A stretch of 64,000 nucleotides of DNA. Source: Zhengitettix transpicula. Lineage: Eukaryota > Arthropoda > Insecta > Orthoptera > Tetrigidae. A program made the translations under genes and the position numbers. Positions 32,165-44,094 of the stretch are shown here, in pieces. The stretch lies in assembly GCA_037074705.1 (NCBI GenBank), contig CM073594.1:18180307-18244306 (forward strand), read 5' to 3'. The stretch's first letter is position 1; each line of letters starts with the position of its first letter. Under the pieces are notes generated by a model. It had not been told where the DNA came from, did not search any database, and saw only the letters and a list, made by a program, of their open reading frames with translations.

Positions 32165-32572
32165 TCATAACCTACGGTTTTTTTTGTTTTTTTTAGGGCA
32201 ACAGGCTACATGAGGGTAATCCACGTTGGGCAACTCCCCTTTAATAGCATAGGAAGGGATTTGAAAGGGGGGATGCGGAAGGGTAGAGGAAGGTAGCCAA
32301 GGGTTAACTAGGGGCCCCCGGGCTATATTTTAAGGATCCTACCCGGCATTCGCCTAAAGAAATGCAGGGAAAACCCTAGAAAAACCTGCATCGGGTAGGT
32401 CGGGCATTGGGTACTTGTCCCACGCCCTTCCGATAGCGGGAGAGGAGTTTGCTGTGTGCCTCGACCAGTTTAGGAGGCAGCTGGTCGAATATTCCAATGG
32501 GAATAGCGAACAACTCTTACCGTATGCCCAAGGTCTGTGACCCCGGAACATACACCTCTCATAACCTACGGT
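32165..32572 (-). mobile_element. Family A retroposon copy 9 with 14-bp target duplication
   Basis: TCATAACCTACGGT occurs at 32165-32178 and 32559-32572. Between them, a T-rich tail leads into AGGGCAACAGGCTACATGAG and family A up to GAGAGGTGTATGTTCCGGGG. An interior deletion removes the GCGACCCCAC block. The perfect 14-bp duplication shows target-primed insertion with 5' truncation. Confidence 0.9.
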
Positions 32573-34004
32573 CTTCTTCCTTTCCTCCTCTATCTCCGCT
32601 CTTCACTCTCCGACCTCTACACATAACATCTGTGGCCTCTACACATGGACGTCCTTCCTTCTTAAAAAACAGTCCACTCATCTGCTTCTATCTCGTTATC
32701 AACTTCTACCTCCACAAAAAAGTGTCTTCTGCCTCTACAGGTAGTTTTATAACGTCGGTCGTTTAATTCCAGGCCTCAAATTTTCACTTCTTCTTCTACC
32801 TTTACCAATCATTAAGTTTCATTCGGACCCAATTCTCCACGTCCATTATGAATTTCTGCATGTTATATAGCTGGAATAATAATAATAATATATTATCATT
32901 TTTTTATCCGTCTCTCCGAGCCATTCATCCTTATTCCTTTTACCTATGACTTTTAGAGCTGTATTTCCATTACCACGTCACGCATCGTAATTTAACCCTA
33001 CATGGTGGAACTCTATTCCCGGTATTTATAGACGGAGGTGAATGTAAAATCTCCGACCAATGTACCGTTCACAATTCTGAAACACTACATCAACAACTGA
33101 ACGTATTGCGATAATTCGCTGAAATTGTTCGCTCAATTGCATAAACTCCGCCCCCCCCCCCCCCCCCGATAAGTGTAATGAATATGGTTGGATAATATCT
33201 GACACGCCTGATCATTTGTTAATTGGTAATTACCCTCTGTATCAATATCATCGGAACGGCTTTGATAGTGATACTTGAGAGCGTTAATTCGTGAGCGTGC
33301 GATTAAATTGATTTGAAACGCCAAACTACGTCGTTAGTAATTTAAGGTTATCTTATTTCTATTACATTTTGCATTACTTCGGTACACCTTCAGGTAAATA
33401 AAACGTAGTAACAAAAATAATTTCTGGACTAAATATATTTTTATTATACGTTCATAAAAATTTTGTAATGTATCATTGTTTAAAAAAAATCCGCATTTTT
33501 ATTTTCCTCGTATATAAAACGTTACCTGAAAGTGTTATGAAGTTTAAAATACACAAGCCGAATCAAGAGCGAATGCAAACCTTAATTATGTTTCTTACTC
33601 TCGTAATTCAAGATTAAATTTAATTGCCACTTTTTTTTTGTAAGGGATGCAATCTTCTTCGTCGTAAAGGTTTTCATAATCAATTTTCGTGGAGCTAAAC
33701 CTTGGCATTTATTAAGGCTTCTAATCCTTCTCATATTTCAGACTTGACGGTTTTAAAGTCTCTCTCTCTCTTTTTACTCGCTTCAGTAAAAGATGATGAC
33801 TGCGTTTATTGTCCGTAAGGTCAAATAATGTTTGAAATTAAGATGCATATTGGATTTCATCTGAATAAAAATGTTTTTCTTAAAGATGCAGCTCAAAGTA
33901 ACCGTAACATCCCAACAGCTGCCGCCATGTAACACTCCACCACTGTGACCATGTAGCATTCCAGCAGTTGGAAATGGGAAGTCCAGATAGATCGTTCACC
34001 AACC
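32573..34004. other. No gene recognised; 17-base C run
   Basis: 32573-32770 is pyrimidine-rich on the plus strand (CTTCCTTTCCTCC). (AAT)n lies near 32878. A C run is at 33151-33167. The remainder is AT-rich with short motif-free frames. Confidence 0.4.
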
Positions 34005-34115
34005 GAGCTATACCTCCGTTAGCTCACCTGGCTACCGATCTAGAGGATAAAGGAAGAATTAAGAACAGGAAATAGGAAAGTCGGTAACGTGAGGGTTCGG
34101 GTTCAACTAATTGAA
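34005..34115 (+). tRNA. tRNA-like trace (A-box and B-box matches), possible SINE head or tRNA pseudogene
   Basis: TTAGCTCACCTGG (34019-34031) fits the polymerase III A box (TRGYNNANNNGG), and GGTTCGGGTTCAA (34094-34106) approximates the B box. The spacing of about 75 bp is longer than usual. No cloverleaf could be completed by eye. Copies elsewhere in the window were not seen. This is a weak call. Confidence 0.2.
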
Positions 34116-34610
34116 CCTAGGCGTAGTGGTTGGTGTTTCGCTGCACTTCAGTTAAATAAGAGTTGATGAAGAATAAAGAGATTTAATAGTTAGAAATAAA
34201 ATAAAGTAAGACAAACTGGCGGATAGCACCAGGAGCCACCGACCCGTCTGGAGGTTGGATCACGACTCCCGTTCCCAAGAAGCTCTGAACAATTCGAAGA
34301 CTCCTTTCCCCCTCCGTGATGATTTTAAGTCTCCAATGAGAACTCTTACAGGGTGGAATGATTTCTGCTGCCGTGTGCATGTCTGCATTAGGCACTTAAA
34401 ATGCTGACTTCATTAGACGCAGCGTTTTCACAGCTGCCTAGGCGGAAGGGGTGAAGATTTATGTTTTTGTGCGTATCGTTACTCACTATATCTAAAGTGA
34501 TGTCTTTAACTGCATCAGCGTTCTTGCAGCTGCGCCCTCTTAGGTCCGCTATGCTGAAGAGACGTTATGGTAAGAGGGCACGTGTAGACTATTATATTAC
34601 ATAACGTTAC
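34116..34610. other. No gene recognised
   Basis: Moderately GC-balanced, unique-looking sequence. The minus frame at 34183-34395 (70 codons) has no domain. Confidence 0.4.
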
Positions 34611-35219
34611 TGTAGTGGTAGGTTTTTAAATGATAAATTAAGTGGATATTTTACAGAATTTATTAATTAATTATCTGAACATGGACAAAAAATAAAAAAA
34701 ATACAGTGTTCAGTTAACCTGACAAAACAATCTGATCCCTTAATCTCAGTTAAACATGGTCTACGGTAATTCCCCCAGGCGCGTCAAAGATTGGCCGTTA
34801 TCGTGTGGCTTCTTTCCGGGTCCTCTCGAAACAAGTTAGGGTTGCACGTCCGTCGCTGGCGACGGTTTGTCCTTCTGTGTCTATCCTATTTTTTTACAGC
34901 CTCCTCGCTGGATGTCAAAAATCGATCGTCTCGATCATCTTCGGTTCGATCTTTCCTGAACAAAGAAATGTCATCGGTTCAGGCAGTCACGTGTTCACTC
35001 AAATTTCTGGGATATTCTGAGAGACGTTTCCCACGGTGTGACAGTCCAGGTAACTTCCGAGGGTCAAATCATACGTGTCCAATTCCAGACTGGATGGATT
35101 ATCTCCCCGTCTCGGCGGCGCCTGCTCAAATTCCAACCTTACCAAGCTCTCAACCCTTGCTAATATATAATTATATTAAAATGAAACATATATATCAATA
35201 ATAAAATAATCGCGCTACA
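34611..35219. mobile_element. Candidate solo LTR family H, copy 2, with TTAC target duplication
   Basis: TGTAGTGGTAGG at 34611 and AATCGCGCTACA ending at 35219; flanks TTAC at 34607-34610 and 35220-35223 are identical. It is homologous along its length to 25649-26327. TG...CA ends, 4-bp duplication and about 610 bp length fit a solo LTR; imperfect ends also allow a DNA element. Frames of up to 136 codons are not shared intact with copy 1. Confidence 0.65.
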
Positions 35220-35683
35220 TTACAGATATAAATTTCAGGTCAAGGATGATTATTTATGTATATTATGTTATGATTTGTGGAAATTAGTTTGATTTAGAAT
35301 GAGGTTATATTTATTTAAGGGCCATTTACCAAAAAAAATATTTACAAAGAAAGGACAATAATTCGTATTGTTCCAATATTTATATCAAAGGATAATACAC
35401 AAACTCAATATGGATACCAAAAGAAAAGTTCACGTGTATTGTTCCCAGTAATAATAAATACACACAAAATTTTGAATACACAATGAAAACGTTGCCAACT
35501 TTTATACAAAGATGTCACCAACAACACTCGGTTAGGAACGAAACCAGGACCAAGATCCAAATATGTATCTCATCTTGTGGTCCTTGGTGACCGGATTCAG
35601 ATGAATTCCGAGTGCGTTTCTTACAAGAAAATAATGGAGGCGTCCCGGCAAAATTAATGTAACTGTTAAACGAGCCTCGTTAA

Positions 35684-35719
<36 letters not shown>

Positions 35720-35875
35720 TATTCCTAAACGAGATAGCACGACCATTCTCCCTTATCAGATGTTCCGATTCTACTTCTTTCTCTTCCCAAAGAAAATAAA
35801 CACAACGACTCATTTATGCCGTGTAAAACTCGCAATCTAATTTTAATAATTGCAATATAAATAGGAAAATAAATG
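35220..35875. other. No gene recognised; (AT)n at 35687-35715
   Basis: AT-rich and unique-looking. Nothing further supported. Confidence 0.45.
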
Positions 35876-36092
35876 CCTCGTAAACTGGTCAAGGAACGGA
35901 GAGGGAAAAGCTGCGACCCCCACAGCAAACCCATCTCCCGCCATCGCCCAGGGCGTGGGACAAGTACCTAATGCCCGACCTACCTGATGCAGGTTTTTAT
36001 AGGGTTTTCCCTGCATCACTTTTAGGCGAATTGCCGGGTAGGATCCTTAAACGATAGCCCGGGGGTCCTATTTAACCCTTGGCTGCCTTCCT
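35876..36092 (+). mobile_element. Family A retroposon copy 10, truncated at both ends
   Basis: From CGTAAACTGGTCAAGGAACG through CTACCTGATGCAGGTTTTTA to GCCCGGGGGTCCTA and TTGGCTGCCTTCCT, then stops. It lacks the 3' 110 bp, so part was lost after insertion. Confidence 0.8.
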
Positions 36093-36212
36093 GGGTGTTT
36101 GTTCTGCTTTAATAACAGCGATGTATTGTAGATGAGTATTACCTCTGTGGTAAGTAATAAGGTGTGACGGGGGTGGTCGCGAATAAGAATAAATACGTAA
36201 GCCAAATATTTA

Positions 36213-36648
36213 AGAACAAACTTCTTCTTCTTCTTCTTCAAAATGATCTACAGCCCGATGTGGGCTTTGGCTGCCTTCACAATCTGCCTCCAATCTTCTC
36301 TCCTCTCGGCTTTCTCTTCAAGTCTTCTTGGATCCATCTTTTCCTTGGTCTTCCCCTTTCTTTTAGTACCAAATATTTTCCCTTTATATATCTGCTTCGG
36401 AATTCTCTCTGTAGCCATTCTTTGTAAGTTTCCCAACGATGAGATTCTACGTGATTTTATAGATCTTAACTATGTCTTCTCCTTCTAGGATGCTATTTAT
36501 CTCTTCATTATATCTTAATCTCCATCTTTCACCTTCTTCAACAGCTCCATAGATTCTCCTAATAATTTTCCTTTCAAATCTCCTTAGAGTCTCCATATCT
36601 TTATTACTTAGGGTCCACGTCTCCGCCCCAAAACATTACAGAACAAAC
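36213..36648 (-). mobile_element. RTE-type LINE fragment, second copy, with 9-bp target duplication
   Basis: AGAACAAAC flanks at 36213-36221 and 36640-36648. The plus strand starts with a (CTT)n tail, i.e. the element's (GAA)n 3' end, and the minus strand encodes NGYRENSEADI-like, KDPRRLEEKAERREDWRQIV and KAAKAHIGL, the conserved terminus of RTE proteins, back to a GAETWTL-type landmark near 36620. The 5' truncation point is almost the same as in the 6420-6928 copy. No intact frame remains. Confidence 0.85.
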
Positions 36649-37494
36649 ACACTTTATAAAATTAAATTCACTAAAATGTTAGCATTTAAAAATGATATTT
36701 TATGTGACGTTTAACGTTGTTTAGAATTCACGATTATTTTGACTCTAAATTAAACATTGTTTTGAATGTATTTTAATTAATTAATGCTTAATACTTTTGA
36801 CAGACAGAAATTAATTTACAGTACAAAAATATTATTATTTGATTTGAAAAAAAATAAATGTTTATAGCTAAAATGAATGTAGTAGACACTTTATTTCCGT
36901 AGCTTGAGGTAACTTAAATAGAAAATTAATCTAATCTTTACTATTTTTCACGGAGATTCCTGAAATCACGACTGTTAACTTAGCAGTGTTCGTTCACGCC
37001 GATGTAAATATATCTGGGAGGATTAGAATCGGAGACGGATCTTTAGAACCTTGACTCAGCGTATGTATTCTCGGAGACTACGCAATAAAACTATTCCAGT
37101 AAAAGCCCTGCTCTATAAAACTCCAAAGACATAAAACATCAAAGGAGAACGAAGCCTCCAATCGTAATCACCTAAGAGTCCTTTCTGCCCTGCTGTGAGT
37201 CAACGAGGAAAAGTACTTGTTCACAACGTTATGATATAACACTTTCACTCACGTTTTACACTTAATATGTACATCTTTTACTGTATTTTGAAGTAGAACA
37301 TTTCACGTTTTAGGGGCACACGCACCAGAAATCTGCCGCTAAAGCCTAACGTTTAGAATCGGCTCACGTAATAGCAATCAATGCTCAGGGATTTAATCTC
37401 CATCTTCCTTAATGGTCGCTCATGACGTTATGATCACCCACGTGCTGAAAATATTATTCCTCTAGAGGAAAGGCGGACTGTAATTGCTAAAATT

Positions 37495-37560
<66 letters not shown>

Positions 37561-37820
37561 GTGGGACCGTTATCCAATTTAGAAATATTTCATTTTATTG
37601 ATTTATCGCGGTGAATTCTAATGCTGCGCAGTGTAGTTGCATTTCAACCGGCCTTTGCGCATGCTATGACGTCACGTGTCTATCTGACTGATTATCATGT
37701 CGTGCATCTACTAATACGCAAATATTATTATTTTAAAAGTATTAATTTCCATATTAAAAAATTATATCCAAAATTAGAAAAAATATAACGTTTAATAATA
37801 TTTAAATATATATATATATT
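36649..37820. other. No gene recognised; (AT)n at 37496-37560
   Basis: AT-rich interval with two slightly GC-richer patches (36990-37210, 37300-37470). Short motif-free frames only. Confidence 0.4.
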
Positions 37821-38194
37821 TTAGGGTAACAGGCTACTTGAGGGTAATACAACTCCCCTATAATAGCATAGGAGGGGATTTGAAAGGGGGGATGCAGAAT
37901 GGTAGATGAAGGTAGCCCCGGACTATAATTTAAGGATCCTACCCGGCATTCGCCTAAAAGTAATGCAGGGAAAACTCTAGAAAAACTTGCAGCAGGTAGG
38001 TCGGGCATTGGGTACTTGTTCCCCGTCCTTCCGATAGCGGGAGAAGAGTTTGCTGTGGGGACGCAGCATTCCCTTCTTCGTGCCTCGACCAGTTTATGAG
38101 GCAGCTGGGAGACTATTCCAATGGGAACAGGAATCAACTCTTACCGTATATGCAAGGTCTGTGACCCCGGAACATACACCTCTCAAAACAGGCC
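37821..38194 (-). mobile_element. Family A retroposon copy 11
   Basis: TTTTAGGGTAACAGGCTACT, AATAGCATAGGAGGGG, GGATCCTACCCGGCATTCGC, through GACTATTCCAATGGGAACAG to CACCTCTCAAAACAGGCC. The GGGTTAACTAGGGCC block is deleted. Confidence 0.85.
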
Positions 38195-38864
38195 TAAAAT
38201 TAATGTAATAATTTTCCTAATAGTTAAATTTATCTGACTTCAATATAATTAAAAATGAATGAAAACAGTCAAATTATTTTTTTTCAATGATATGTAATCA
38301 GTTTGAGTTGACGTCACACACCGCGAGCGCTAAGGACAACAGCCATTCAATTGAAAACCTCCGCGCTGTTCAAAAAAAATAAATATATTATCAGTACTTC
38401 GACAGCTGCTGTGCACAATCATAAATCACAATCAACTGTGTTCTGATGCGCCCTGTAAAGAGGCGAACTGACGAACCAAACAGTTTTGGAAAGATCCTTT
38501 CAACGCGACGACCTCGATCTCGTCCGGGTTCGCTTCACACTATTATGACAAAAATAAATCCATTGTGTTCTCTCAACTAATGGATTACGCTTTATCGAAC
38601 CGCCATTGCGGTTGGATGACGTGAATCGAATTGAATTGTTTCTCTAAAAATTTGACGTGAGGAAGCCGTTCCCGAAGACTCGTCCACAGCGGTTCCCCTC
38701 ATGGTTATAATTATATTTGAAACAAATCTTCTATTACACTGCTAATCTTACATCCCTTCAAACAAACAAAAAATGAAGTATGTGGTATTAGAAAAAGCAA
38801 AAATAAAAATACTAAACTACGGGAACACAAATTTCCCTGTCCAACTTAAAGAAAATAAAATGAA
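38195..38864. other. No gene recognised
   Basis: 38300-38700 is GC-richer and CpG-containing (ACGCGACGACCTCGATCTCG) and not repetitive within the window. No open frame of note. Confidence 0.35.
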
Positions 38865-39478
38865 AAAATTTACGTCTGATTGAAAATAATGAATAATAAA
38901 GACAGCCAATACAGACAAAAAGAAGGGTAATATAAATACCACACAACGCTTCTGGGAATCCTTGTTCCTTTCCTCAGGTGCTACGCATCCCATAGTCGTT
39001 ACGTTTTCGTCGCTTTTGAGTGACCAGTGCAGTTGTGTTTCTCTAGGCTCTTCTTAGCACCTGACGAAAGGAACAAGGATCCCAGAAACGTTGTAGGTTA
39101 TTTATGTTACCCTTTTTTGTCTGTATTGGCTATCTTTATTATACAAAATTTTATTGGTCATACAGACAAAAAAAAGGATAATATAAATACCACACAACGC
39201 TTCTGGGATCCTTGTTCCTTTCGTCAGGTGATAAGAAGAGCCTAGAACGACACAACTGCACAGGTCAACACTCAAATTCCGACCATATTAGTCGTGTAAA
39301 AATAAATTAAATTTAAAAATTGAAACTATATCTAACTTATATTATTTTGAGTGCATTTGTGTCGCTCTAGGCTCTTCTTCACACCTGAAGAAAGGAACAA
39401 GGATCCCAGTAACGTTGTATGGTATTAATATTACCCTTTTTTGTCTGTATTGCCTACCTTTCTTATTCATAAGTTAAA
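38865..39478. repeat. Cluster of four family B copies in two head-to-head pairs
   Basis: Copy 11 (minus, about 38865-39000), copy 12 (plus, about 39015-39150), copy 13 (minus, about 39155-39285) and copy 14 (plus, about 39345-39478). Each has the CTGACGA/CTGAAGA plus GAAAC core; copy 12 reads GAAACGTTGTAGG, giving an allowed GUA triplet at the cleavage position. Copies 11 and 12 share the ATCCCAT(A/T)GTCGTTACG link. Confidence 0.85.
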
Positions 39479-39984
39479 TAATATTAATAATAACAAAAAT
39501 AATAAGTCTTTAACTATACTAAGGGTATAATATAATATTTACAGTTCTAATAATCGCTGTCGATCAAAAATCACGTTTCTTTTCCTCAGGAAAACAACAA
39601 ATATTTCAGAAACGATCAATATTTATCACCCTATTATTCCTGTTCAATGGCTACTTCATTAAACATTTTCCTCAGATTTTCCTATGAAAAATTATTTATT
39701 AATTGTGAAATTCACAATCCCAATCCTCAAAAAAAAATCATAGCATCGTTTAAAGCTATTTATTATTTCCGACTATTTTAGTCGTAAAAATAGGATGGAC
39801 GCAGTTAATTATTACAATAAACTAATACGTCAAGCATCAAAGAAAATTAAAATTAAAAAATTGAAACTGCATCTAAATTAGTGGTAACGGTCGACAATAT
39901 TTATTTAGAAACAAAAGACTGCATGTATTACTTAATTTAAAATTCATCGTGTCGTTTTTACGTTTAAACATTATCTAAAATTAA
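39479..39984. other. AT-rich interval, no gene recognised
   Basis: Nothing supported beyond composition. Confidence 0.5.
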
Positions 39985-40436
39985 TAATTAAAAAAAATAT
40001 ACGTCTGGTTGAAAATAAAGAATAAGGAAGTTAGCCAATTCAGACCCAAAAATATGATTAAAATAAAAACCACACAACGTTTCTGGGATCCTTGTTTACT
40101 TTCCTCATGTGTGAAGAAGAGCCTAGAGCGACACTACTGCACTTTAAATATTAAAGCCGAAAGTAAGCAAAACATAATTCAGAAAAGACGAAATATAAAC
40201 ATAAAACGAAATAGAAGACGTCAATTGTTAAAATTAAAAGAAAAAAATACGTCTGATTGAAAATAATGAATCTGAAAGTTATCCAATTCAGTTCTGTCAA
40301 CTGACGAGTGCAGTTGTGTCGCTCTAGGCTCTTCTTCACACCTGAGGAAAGGAAACAAGGATCCCAGAAACGTTGTGTGGTATTTATATTATCACTTTTT
40401 TGGTCTGAATTGGCTGTCTTTCTTATTCATTATCTA
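39985..40436. repeat. Family B copies 15 (minus) and 16 (plus) with a partial copy between
   Basis: Minus copy at 39985-40145 (ATACGTCTGGTTGAAAATAA, CACACAACGTTTCTGGGATC, TTCCTCATGTGTGAAG), partial minus end at 40247-40290 and plus copy at 40290-40436 (CACACCTGAGGAAAGGAAAC, GAAACGTTGTGTGG). Confidence 0.8.
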
Positions 40437-40732
40437 AAATTATTTTAGAAATATAAGGGGGGCAAGAAACGGTACCATCATTGAATCTCTAACAAATAAA
40501 TTAATAAAGTATAATGTTTTTACTTACATTATTAAAGATACATTTTAATTATGTTATAAATTTGAATCAACAATTTTAGGTGAAATATAAATTTAATTTA
40601 ACAAAAATCATACACAAAAATTAAATTCCATTTATGATTCTCTGCTATAATGAGTTAAAATAATTTATTCTTGTATATTTTTAATGCTTCATTTTTTAAA
40701 AAAAAATCAGTTGCATATATATAGTTGATTAG
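40437..40732. other. AT-rich interval
   Basis: No features recognised. Confidence 0.5.
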
Positions 40733-41125
40733 AAAGAAGGAACCACGATAAAAATAAAATTATTTCATTTCAATTTATTTATTTTATTTCGTCTCCTTCT
40801 AAATCTATCTATCTATATATCTATATAATATATAATCAATATAATAAAAAAGGATTTATAAGTGTATGTTTGTATGTATTTACGTTATTATTTATACAAT
40901 TTTAAACGTGTGGACAGATTGCAACAAAAATTGGTACAGATATTATTAAAAAAAACACGAGAAACGGTACTGTGAGGGTGAGAAACCCCCCTAGCTTAAA
41001 GGTGGAAAGAATTATAATTCAAAAAAACGTGATCATTTCGAGTTAAGTTACTGCGCGTGCGCCAAGAGACCGTGACGTCACGCGAGAGCGGCGTTACTAA
41101 GCTCTCTGTGAAGTGTATTTATTAA
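40733..41125 (+). mobile_element. Helitron-like element copy G2, truncated
   Basis: CCACGATAAAAATAAAATTA, TTCGTCTCCTTCTAAATCTA, TGTTTGTATGTATTTACGTT, CAACAAAAATTGGTACAGAT, GAGAAACGGTACTGTGAGGG, then AAGAGACCGTGACGTCACGC. It breaks off after GGCGTTACTAAGC, so it lacks the CTAG terminus present in G3. Confidence 0.65.
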
Positions 41126-41768
41126 GTCTGCTGTCACAAGGAGTAACTAAGAATGTCACCCAAAAATATTTGTATATTTGTAAAGTAATAATAGCAAACC
41201 CGCATCGATTACAGGACTAAAACCGATGTAGTAAATAAAAAGTATTCATTTAAATTTTTTTTCGCTGTAATTAAATGTATAAATTTAACAATATCGTCAT
41301 ACAGTAAAAGCAATTTCTTGGAACGATTCCAAATATACATTGGAAGAGAGAAATAGAATTAGATTACAGTACAGAAAAGAGACGTCCATTAAAAATGCTC
41401 ATATAATTAACCTAGAATTCACAATTGTTATCTCTGTATCAATTTTGAAACAGGTCAGAATTAATATTTGAATTATTAACTGTGCGTATTCATTTCCTGT
41501 TATAACCTGATTGCTTATCGATCCTGAGGGTGGCTGCTGATGTTCGTTCTATGCACCCCCGCAAAACTACTATACTGTGCAGTGACTCACCTATTCTTTT
41601 AGCTGTCATTTAATTTATTTCAGGAAAATTATCACGAAGATCTGCAATTCGTGTTCCGAAATCTAAAGGAATAGCTTGCTTAAGGAATCTTAGCTTTAAA
41701 TGAAACAAGACGTAGCTGAGACAACGTAGATAAATAACGTATAAAGAGACTGGATAAGAGATTAACTC
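41126..41768. other. No gene recognised
   Basis: AT-rich, with a less AT-rich patch at 41500-41600. Nothing supported. Confidence 0.45.
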
Positions 41769-42324
41769 AGATGAGGGTCTGCGAGGGCTATTCTCTCGCA
41801 GGCAGTACTTGCGAGGGATATTCTCTCGCAGGTAGAACCTTGTGCTACCTTTGGGGATGCCTTTTCCTCTCCGTTTTTGAACTAAGGTTCCCACAAGCCG
41901 AGGCACCTCGGCCTGTTCTCAGAGGTGTATGTTCCTGGGTCACGGACCTTGGGCATACGGTAAGAGTTGTCCGCTATTCCCACTGGAACAGTCGGCCAGC
42001 TGCCTTCTAAACTGGTCGAGGCACGGAGAAGGGAATGCTGCGACCCCACAGCAAACTCCTTTCTCGCTATCGGAAGGGCGTGGGACAAGTACCCAATGCC
42101 CGACTTACCTGATGCAGGTTTTTCAGGGTTTTCCCTGCATTTCTTTAGGCGAATGCCGGGTAGGATCCTTAAACCATAGCCCGGGGGCTCTAGTTAACCC
42201 TTGGCTATCTTCCTCTAACCTTCCGCATCCCCCTTTTCAAATCCCTTCCTATGCTATTAAAGGGGAGTTGCCCCTATGTGGATTACCCTAATGTAGTCTG
42301 TTACCCTAAAAAAAACAGAGATGA
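41769..42324 (+). mobile_element. Family A retroposon copy 12, full length with 5' double hairpin
   Basis: Starts GGTCTGCGAGGGCTATTCTC (41776) with two tandem hairpins (41779-41801 and 41808-41832), followed by CTACCTTTGGGGATGCC, AACTAAGGTTCCCACAAGCC and the whole family A body to TAGTCTGTTACCCTAAAAAA. AGATGA (41769-41774 and 42319-42324) may be a short target duplication. Total element about 535 bp. Confidence 0.9.
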
Positions 42325-42339
42325 ACTACTATTGTGTAC

Positions 42340-43165
42340 TAGCTTTGGTGCCCGGCGTTGCCCGTGTACTTATTTATATAAACCCGAAAAATTATTTAAT
42401 GTTATATTACTCTTTAGCCAAGAAGTGATTTAACCTAGATCTAACTGTTCCTAGTTCTGTACACACTCTAGATCAATAGTGCATTAATTTTACAGCTGTA
42501 AAATACATTGAATTTTATTTCATCAGTCCCAACAAACATTCCTCCGAATTTCTTTACGAATAAAATACTTAAATATACTCCTCGAGTATTGCAGGATATA
42601 ATTGTCCCTCAGTCTTCAGACATTACCAAAGATTAAGTTGAAGAAATTGTAAGCTAGATTCACAATGTAAACAACTTGAGTCACTTAATATGGCACGAAA
42701 ATTAGCTGACATTTTCCGCAAGGATCGTAAAGTATTTCGTTGTATTGTTTTTTATCGTCATTCGATGAAGTATTACTGGACAAAATTATACTTGTTATTT
42801 GAACGAAAATATTTCCGCTTTATTTCATTACGGAAATAGGAACTATTTCCTTTGTTCGTCGCTTAGTAACGTCACTCTCGCGTGACGTCACGGTCTCTTG
42901 GCGCGCGCGCAGTAATTTAACTCAAAATAATCACGTTTTTTTAATTATAATTCTTTCCACCTTTACGCTTGAGGTCTCTCACCCTCACAGTACCGTTTCT
43001 CATGTTTTTGATAATATCTGTACCAATTTTTGTTGCAATCTGTCAACAGAGTTAAATTTGTATAAAGAGTAACGTGAATACATACATACATACATTCTTT
43101 TTTATTATGTAGTTAGATTTAAAAGGAGACGAAATTAAAGATAAATTGTAAAGAAATAATTTTGT
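42340..43165 (-). mobile_element. Helitron-like element copy G3, most complete copy
   Basis: Plus-strand order: ACTAGCTTTGGTGCCCGGCG (complement of the 3' CTAG end), about 440 bp of interior, TTTCATTACGGAAATAGGAA, CGCGTGACGTCACGGTCTCT, CACGTTTTTTTAATTATAAT, CTCACAGTACCGTTTCTC, CAATTTTTGTTGCAATCTG, and a right end with AAAGGAGACGAAATTAAAGA. All these blocks recur in G1, G2 or G4. There is no Rep/helicase coding sequence, so it is non-autonomous. Confidence 0.6.
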
Positions 43166-44094
43166 TTTTATCGTGATTCATTTCTCAAATCAACCATATA
43201 TATATACGTAATTTTAATATATATAATAACGGACATCTAATATTTATTTCGTCACTGAACGTGTACCCAAATGTCTTCCCTTCGTAGTACTGTGTTCAAA
43301 ACAATATTAAAAATATATTTTAAACGTTTATTTCTCAAGCTGATTTGAATTTTACGATGTTCCCCGTTCGTATTCCACTGAGTATGAATGGTGATGAATG
43401 GTGGGGAAAGAGTGAAAGTCGGTCCTGAAAAGAAAATACCGCAATAGAGCTTTCTGAGGCGAAACCCCATGCATCAATCAGGATCAGAGCAGGAAGTAAA
43501 GTACCATCTGGTCCCAGAGACATCATTTACTGCCCCCTGGACAATAAATTTTATCCTGGATTCCCCTGAGCCAGATGTCGAGAACTGCCGTTAAAACAGG
43601 CCAGAAAGAATGAGGTTACGGTGCAAGATCAACATAGACCCGCTGATGTGTATGTCCCCGATTTCCTGGTAACGGTGTCTTTGAAGTGAAAGCCGTAGGG
43701 ATGTATGAATCTGAGAAAAAAACTAAGGATGAAGGCGATATGATCCTCCTTTTCAAAGAAGAAGAATGCGTATAGGAAAAAAAATAGGATAAATTACTTC
43801 TGAAAACAACAAAAGGCAGGAAGATAGAGACTAACATGAATATACTGACCGACCTAGTCGATATTACAATTATAATCAAAAAGATTGAATTATAAATCAC
43901 GATTGGATGCCGCAAATAAGACACCACGACTACCATAGCCGAAGTTTAAGGACGTTACTAACGATGATGTTTGTATCCCTGAAAAAAACAACCAAATATA
44001 TCAGTAAAGCATACGAATATATACAAATTAATATCAGATGTTTACAAAACCCGAAATGAGACTGTCAAGAATGTTGTAAAACCAGAAAAGTGAC
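43166..44094. other. No gene established; less AT-rich segment with LINE-like hint
   Basis: 43370-43720 is less AT-rich. One plus frame near 43590-43690 reads KQARKNEVTVQDQHRPADVY, and H-R-P-A-D-V is reminiscent of some LINE polyprotein tails, but the open stretch is only about 35 codons and no other landmark was found. Confidence 0.25.
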
